From the NCBI GenBank assembly GCA_045616165.1, contig JAZLGF010000013.1, positions 238,638 through 302,637 of the forward strand: DNA of 64,000 nucleotides. Reading direction: 5' to 3'. Below are positions 60,043-64,000 of the stretch, piece by piece. Numbering within the stretch: position 1 is the first letter of the stretch; every line of letters starts with the position of its first letter. Origin of the DNA: RGIG5612 sp045616165 (GTDB lineage: Bacteria > Bacillota > Clostridia > Lachnospirales > Lachnospiraceae). A program made the position numbers and the translations under genes. The notes beneath the pieces are model-generated. The model ran no database searches and was not told the origin of the DNA. It worked only from the letters and a program-made list of their open reading frames with translations.

Positions 60043-60738
60043 TTAATTTTCCCGTTTATAGTCTCTTTTGCCAAAAATATCTGTACCAATACGAACAAAA
60101 TTAGCGCCTTCATCGATGGCGACTAAATAATCATTGCTCATACCCATAGATAGATTAAGCCTATTTATATTATCAATGTTTAAGCTTAGAATGTCAATAG
60201 ATAAATTGTATAGCAAACTAAAAATTTCTCTACAATTTTCAGGGTTTTCGCAAGCTGGCGCTATGGTCATAAGTCCTTTGATTTTAATATTTTCTAACAA
60301 TGAAATCTTTTTCACTAATTCTATAGCTTCATCTTTTTCGATGCCAAATTTACTCTCTTCGCCAGATATATTAACCTGAATAAGTATATTAGAATAAACA
60401 TTCTTCTTTTTAGCTTGTTTATCAATTTCTAAAGCTAATTTATATGAATCAACAGAATGAATTAAATACACTTTATCAATAATATATTTAACTTTATTAG
60501 TCTGAAGATGTCCAATAAGATGCCATCTGATGTCTGAGGGCAATAAATCAATTTTTCCTAAAAGTTCTTGTACTTTATTTTCACCAAAATCTCTTATTCC
60601 ACAATTATAAGCTTCTAATATTTGATTAACTGAATGTGTTTTACTAACAGCAATTAAGTTAACCTCTTGTTTATGTTTACTATTTAAATAAGCTTCTTTA
60701 ATATTATTTTGTACTAATTCTAAATTATCTTTAATCAT
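60043..60738 (-). CDS. yggS: YggS-family pyridoxal 5'-phosphate protein
   Basis: PLP homeostasis protein (231 aa) with a TIM-barrel fold. LIAVSKTHSV has the PLP-binding Lys, and FGENKVQELLGK, WHLIGHLQTNK and LSMGMSNDYLVAIDEGANFVRIGTDIFG (key SMGMS, VRIGT) are diagnostic. It overlaps the upstream HlyD-like gene by one base (TAATG). The yggS-sepF pair is widely conserved. Confidence 0.94.
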   Translation of the reverse strand: MIKDNLELVQNNIKEAYLNSKHKQEVNLIAVSKTHSVNQILEAYNCGIRDFGENKVQELLGKIDLLPSDIRWHLIGHLQTNKVKYIIDKVYLIHSVDSYKLALEIDKQAKKKNVYSNILIQVNISGEESKFGIEKDEAIELVKKISLLENIKIKGLMTIAPACENPENCREIFSLLYNLSIDILSLNIDNINRLNLSMGMSNDYLVAIDEGANFVRIGTDIFGKRDYKREN

Positions 60739-62123
60739 TATCTGTTAATAACTTCTCCATCTTTAACTCCCTCAGCATTCGAAACAACTCTATCATAAAG
60801 CGAAATTCCGCCACTAAGATTTTCCAAAACAATATATGACGAATTAGATTCTCCAATAATTTCAATTCTCTTAAAATTAGTAAAACCATTATTTACTACA
60901 AAAACACCTTGTATGTTTTCTTTATGGCCAACTTTAAATAAAGAATTTGTTTCATTCATAACTAAAACATCACCATCATTAAATGTATCGATGCTAACAT
61001 AACAATTTTCTTCATCACGTTTTACTATATCAGCTGAAACAAACTGAATTGAGGTTGATCCATCGTCTAAAATAATTTGTTTATTAAACCCATCACTGCT
61101 TGAATTACCTCCCTGGGATAAGTATTCAAGTGGTATAGCATAAAATTGTTTTTCGGTTACTGCAGTTTTTGGAATTTTTAATCCTTTTTTTGTATCATCT
61201 AAAATTTGGATTTGAACATATCTATCTGTTAAATAACGAATCATGTATTTATTCAAGGAAAGAACACCGTATGTATTGCCGGATTTTGTAAACATTTCAA
61301 ATGGACCATATGTCTCTACTCCATCTTTTAGAAATTCAATATTTAACTCATCTAAACCTTCAAATAATTTAGGATTATTAATTTGAAAAACAATTTTCCA
61401 GTCTTGAGAAGTAACAACTTTATAAACAGGAGAATCTTTTTTAATTAAATCACCCGATTTAATAATATTTTTATTATATTCTGATTTTTTAAAAGACTTA
61501 TTACCGATATCTTCAATCTTAAAATTTTCAAATCCATCAATATTGTGAATAATATCACCGGCAATTTCTGAGCTGTAAATCGAATAAGCAGCATTAGAAG
61601 AAATATCACTATTAAAATCAGAAAAAACTGAACCATTAATAAGATCCATAATTTGAGAATCTACTTTATATTTAAAATTATATACATCATAATAATTCAT
61701 TGAATTAAAAGAAGTATCAAAATCATAAATAGAATTCTTTATTTTTAATAAATTATCTTCACTTAAAATAGATTGATTTTTTGCAGCTTCTTCTATTTTT
61801 GAAGTTAAACTTCCATTACTATCAATAACATATGTTTTTTCATTTACATGTACAGTATTTCCATCACCAACAAAGAAAATAATGTAGCCGTTATTATTTG
61901 CATTTACAACGGTTTCTTCTCTTAAAATTAAACCCGTATATTGTCCTTCAAATTTATTAGCGGTAGTACCTTGAGTTACTTCGACAATTAAAGTTCTGCT
62001 TCCAAAAAAGTAAATACAAAAAGAAACAACTAAATATAAAAGAATCAAAACACAAATAATGATTCCAATATTTAGTTGCTTTTTATTATTTTTATTCTTT
62101 TTTTTAGTATATAAATCTGACAT
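60738..62123 (-). CDS. HlyD-like membrane protein of the sepF cluster
   Basis: 461 residues. A Lys/Asn-rich cytosolic N-terminus is followed by one membrane helix (about 18-40), then a large outer part. EVTQGTTANKFEGQYTGLILREETVVNANNNGYIIFFVGDGNTV resembles the lipoyl/barrel-sandwich part of HlyD adaptor proteins, and residues 310-340 contain LKIPKTAVTEKQFYAI, like the adaptor beta-barrel. No transporter partner is near. A similar gene is usual before yggS-sepF in Lachnospiraceae. Role in the envelope or division is unproven. Confidence 0.72.
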   Translation of the reverse strand: MSDLYTKKKNKNNKKQLNIGIIICVLILLYLVVSFCIYFFGSRTLIVEVTQGTTANKFEGQYTGLILREETVVNANNNGYIIFFVGDGNTVHVNEKTYVIDSNGSLTSKIEEAAKNQSILSEDNLLKIKNSIYDFDTSFNSMNYYDVYNFKYKVDSQIMDLINGSVFSDFNSDISSNAAYSIYSSEIAGDIIHNIDGFENFKIEDIGNKSFKKSEYNKNIIKSGDLIKKDSPVYKVVTSQDWKIVFQINNPKLFEGLDELNIEFLKDGVETYGPFEMFTKSGNTYGVLSLNKYMIRYLTDRYVQIQILDDTKKGLKIPKTAVTEKQFYAIPLEYLSQGGNSSSDGFNKQIILDDGSTSIQFVSADIVKRDEENCYVSIDTFNDGDVLVMNETNSLFKVGHKENIQGVFVVNNGFTNFKRIEIIGESNSSYIVLENLSGGISLYDRVVSNAEGVKDGEVINR

Positions 62124-62551
62124 TAAAGTGAAAGTTCAATATATTCCTTAAACTTATCTGAAATTAATGAATCACTCATTGATAAACTAACAATGAAATC
62201 AACTTTTAATTTTTCAGATAATGTAATTAAATTATTAATCTCACAATTTATATCAAAATCAGGATTTTCTTCATGATTAGCAAGTGTTAAGAAACTATCA
62301 AAATAAATAGACTCTATATCATTATTACCAGAAATCAAACCACAGATAAATCCAAATAATGTCTCTGTGTTAAAAACTGGATATTCTTTAACATTTATTA
62401 AGCGAATATTTCTATCTAATTCAAACATATGCTTAGCATTTTTATCAAGATAAATAACAACACCATCTGATACTTTAGCTTCGTTATTTGCTGAATCTAA
62501 TAAAAATTTAGTTTTTCCTTTTCCTTTTTCGCCTACAACTAGTTTGACCAT
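62123..62551 (-). CDS. Small P-loop ATPase-like protein of unknown function
   Basis: 142 residues beginning KLVVGEKGKGKTKFLLDSAN, a Walker A motif (GEKGKGKTK). A hydrophobic strand ending in Asp (ESIYFDSFLTL) may be a Walker B. No DNA-binding or membrane segment is seen. Sits between mgsA and the HlyD-like gene with which it overlaps by one base. Proteins of this kind are sometimes mislabelled as PilT-like. Function unknown. Confidence 0.65.
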   Translation of the reverse strand: MVKLVVGEKGKGKTKFLLDSANNEAKVSDGVVIYLDKNAKHMFELDRNIRLINVKEYPVFNTETLFGFICGLISGNNDIESIYFDSFLTLANHEENPDFDINCEINNLITLSEKLKVDFIVSLSMSDSLISDKFKEYIELSL

Positions 62552-62571
62552 TGTTCTGTACCTCCAAATAA

Positions 62572-62967
62572 TTATTTATATGCATTACGCCAATCCAAAT
62601 CGCCTCTGTCGATAGCCATAACTAAAATTTCTGCTGATGCAACATTGGTTGCAACAGGAATATTATGAATATCACACAAATCGTATACACGTGTATAATC
62701 TAATTCATTCTGACGAAATTTAATTGGATCTCGAAGAAAAATAACCGCATCAATTTGGTTACATTCAATCTGAGCACTCATTTGGCGACCTCCACCTAAA
62801 TGTCCAGAAAGAAACTTATGTATATTAAGATTTGTTACATCTTCAATAAGCTTTCCTGTAGTTTCGGTTGCATACAATTCATGCTTAGAAAGAATTCCTT
62901 TATAAGCAATACAAAAGTTCTGCATTAATTCTTTTTTTGAATCATGAGCTATCAAACCAATGTTCAA
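62572..62967 (-). CDS. mgsA: Methylglyoxal synthase
   Basis: Converts dihydroxyacetone phosphate to methylglyoxal and phosphate. MNIGLIAHDSKKELM, ATETTGKL, SGHLGGGRQMSA and AVIFLRDP, with the catalytic Asp, are present. 131 aa. The start is TTG with AAGGAGA 9 nt upstream. This pathway by-passes lower glycolysis when phosphate is short. Confidence 0.94.
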   Translation of the reverse strand: MNIGLIAHDSKKELMQNFCIAYKGILSKHELYATETTGKLIEDVTNLNIHKFLSGHLGGGRQMSAQIECNQIDAVIFLRDPIKFRQNELDYTRVYDLCDIHNIPVATNVASAEILVMAIDRGDLDWRNAYK

Positions 62968-63001
62968 AACGATTATTCTCCTTAAATTTTCTAATGTAAT
63001 A

Positions 63002-63694
63002 TTATATCACAATATTTTGCTCTCTGAAACTTAAATATTTATTATCTCCAATAATAATATGATCTAAAAGTTTAATACCTATAATTTCTCCTGCTTCTTT
63101 AACTTTCATTGTGCAATTAATATCCATCTTACTAGGATTAGTTTCGCCACTAGGATGATTATGAAGTAAAATTATGTTTACAGCCCCTTCTTTAAGTGCT
63201 TCACAAAAGATATCTCGTGGAGATAGAAGCGATGCATTAACAGTACCTTTAGACATAACTTTCTCTTTAATTAGATTGCCAGCAGAATCAACCATGAGTA
63301 AAATAACCGCTTCTCTATCCAAATGTCTAAGTTCCTCGTAGAAATAATCGGCAACCGTTTTAGGATTATTTAAAACAAGAGATTTTCTTTTAACAGTTTT
63401 TGCAATCCTTTTTGATATCTCAAATACAGCTTTAATTTGTAAAGCTTTAACTTTACCAATACCTTTAATTTGCATTAAATCATCAATATTCAAATTACAT
63501 AAATTTAATAGCGAAGATGATTTAGAGTTAAACGAAAGAACTTTGTCGGCCAAATCAATACAATGCTCATCGCTTGAACCAGACCTTAAAATAATAGCTA
63601 AAAGTTCTGCATCAGAAAGAGATTTTGGACCATATTTTATAAATTTTTCATCTGGTCTTAAATCAAGTCCTAAATCTTTAATTGTTTTTTTCAA
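63002..63694 (-). CDS. radC: RadC/JAB-domain protein
   Basis: 230 residues. The N-terminal part holds a helix-hairpin-helix (LMQIKGIGKVKALQIKA), and the C-terminal JAB1/MPN-like domain has the metal site HNHPSGETNPSKMD (H-x-H-x7-D). The family is widespread but its job is uncertain. The start is TTG with AGAGGA upstream. Downstream is mgsA. Confidence 0.9.
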   Translation of the reverse strand: MKKTIKDLGLDLRPDEKFIKYGPKSLSDAELLAIILRSGSSDEHCIDLADKVLSFNSKSSSLLNLCNLNIDDLMQIKGIGKVKALQIKAVFEISKRIAKTVKRKSLVLNNPKTVADYFYEELRHLDREAVILLMVDSAGNLIKEKVMSKGTVNASLLSPRDIFCEALKEGAVNIILLHNHPSGETNPSKMDINCTMKVKEAGEIIGIKLLDHIIIGDNKYLSFREQNIVI

Positions 63695-63726
63695 ATATCC
63701 TCTTTTCCAAGGATCTCACACATTAA

Positions 63727-64000
63727 TTATAATATATTATTTAAAGCATTTAAAATAGCAAATTTTCCATGTTCAAAAGTAACACCGCCTTGATAAAATA
63801 CAGTGAACGGTGGGCGAAGCGGTCCATCAGCAGAAAGTTCGATAGATGAGCCATTCATAAAAGCTCCGCTTGCCATAATAACTTTATCTTGATAACCTGG
63901 CATATCCCAAGCTTCAGGAGTAACATAACTATCTACGTATGAAGCATCCTGAATTGCAATACAGAATTTTGAAAGTCTTTTAGGATCATCTAAATCAATT
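63727..64000 (-). CDS. C-terminal end of a methionine gamma-lyase-family (YnbB/aluminum resistance-like) protein, cut by the window edge
   Basis: The last 91 residues of a PLP enzyme. SGAFMNGSSIELSADGPLRPPFTVFYQGG is very like the C-terminal end of this family, in which SIELSxDGPxRxPY is conserved. The stop is TAA at 63727-63729. The gene starts beyond base 64000. Its reaction is not known with certainty. radC follows after 32 nt. Confidence 0.8.
   Translation of the reverse strand, partial: IDLDDPKRLSKFCIAIQDASYVDSYVTPEAWDMPGYQDKVIMASGAFMNGSSIELSADGPLRPPFTVFYQGGVTFEHGKFAILNALNNIL

Overview
This is a low-G+C (about 30%) bacterial chromosome segment. It reads as an anaerobic member of the Clostridia, probably a gut lineage near Lachnospirales. 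The evidence is an Rnf complex, SepF and SmpB/tmRNA genes, a LexA/LysM SOS pair next to an XerS-like recombinase, the block from a B12-radical SAM gene through rng, rplU, rpmA, obg, yhbY, nadD, yqeK and rsfS, and a run from radC through mgsA, a HlyD-like gene and yggS to sepF. No rRNA operon, phage, CRISPR array or complete insertion sequence is visible. The organism assignment is an inference from gene content and order.

Layout. 1-5.1 kb: the tail of a nuclease-like gene, then rnfCDGEA with a CBS-domain gene where rnfB is usually found. 5.1-20.8 kb: housekeeping genes (tyrS, alaS, rlmH, asp23, nusB, xseAB, dxs, tlyA, nadK, gpmI, secG, smpB, paaK, ACT). 20.8-21.4 kb: tmRNA with its terminator and a GC-rich element carrying copies of the tmRNA 3' end. 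21.5-28.1 kb: accessory and transport genes (beta-helix lipoprotein, SDR, MATE, FAD/[2Fe-2S] oxidoreductase, DMT exporter, TPP riboswitch-thiT). 28.1-29.5 kb: a compact toxin-antitoxin-like pair, DUF3990-type plus HTH, behind a promoter with two identical-arm operators. 29.5-38.6 kb: rluF-type synthase, ligA, metA, DMT exporter, a SipW-type signal peptidase with a TasA-like substrate, rny and an aminotransferase. 38.6-38.95 kb: tRNA-Leu(CAA) followed by a second copy of the GC-rich element and an 84-bp direct repeat. 39-53.2 kb: zinc-ribbon membrane protein, polA, coaE, a pseudouridine synthase, recU, the radical SAM/DUF2344/rng block, a sigma-region-2-like membrane protein, rplU-rpmA, obg, yhbY, nadD, yqeK, rsfS. 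From 53.3 kb nearly all genes are on the minus strand: lexA (divergent from an SOS LysM gene), xer, ttcA, rluD, lspA, aroB, sepF, yggS, a HlyD-like protein, a P-loop protein, mgsA, radC and the end of a PLP lyase-like gene.

Main points for a second look. (1) Two related GC-rich hairpin elements lie just after the tmRNA and tRNA-Leu terminators. They share the 16-base core GACGCGGCCTGAAAGG and are each framed by an inverted and a direct copy of the adjacent RNA's own T-arm/3' end. (2) The DUF3990-HTH pair has operators over its promoter and a probable AUU start codon. (3) Several genes have a TATAAT box 6-9 nt before ATG and no Shine-Dalgarno, suggesting leaderless mRNAs. (4) rnfB is missing. 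(5) One gene has its ribosome binding site inside a perfect 15-bp stem. (6) A sigma-region-2-like domain is fused to a Tyr/Asp-rich segment and a membrane helix.
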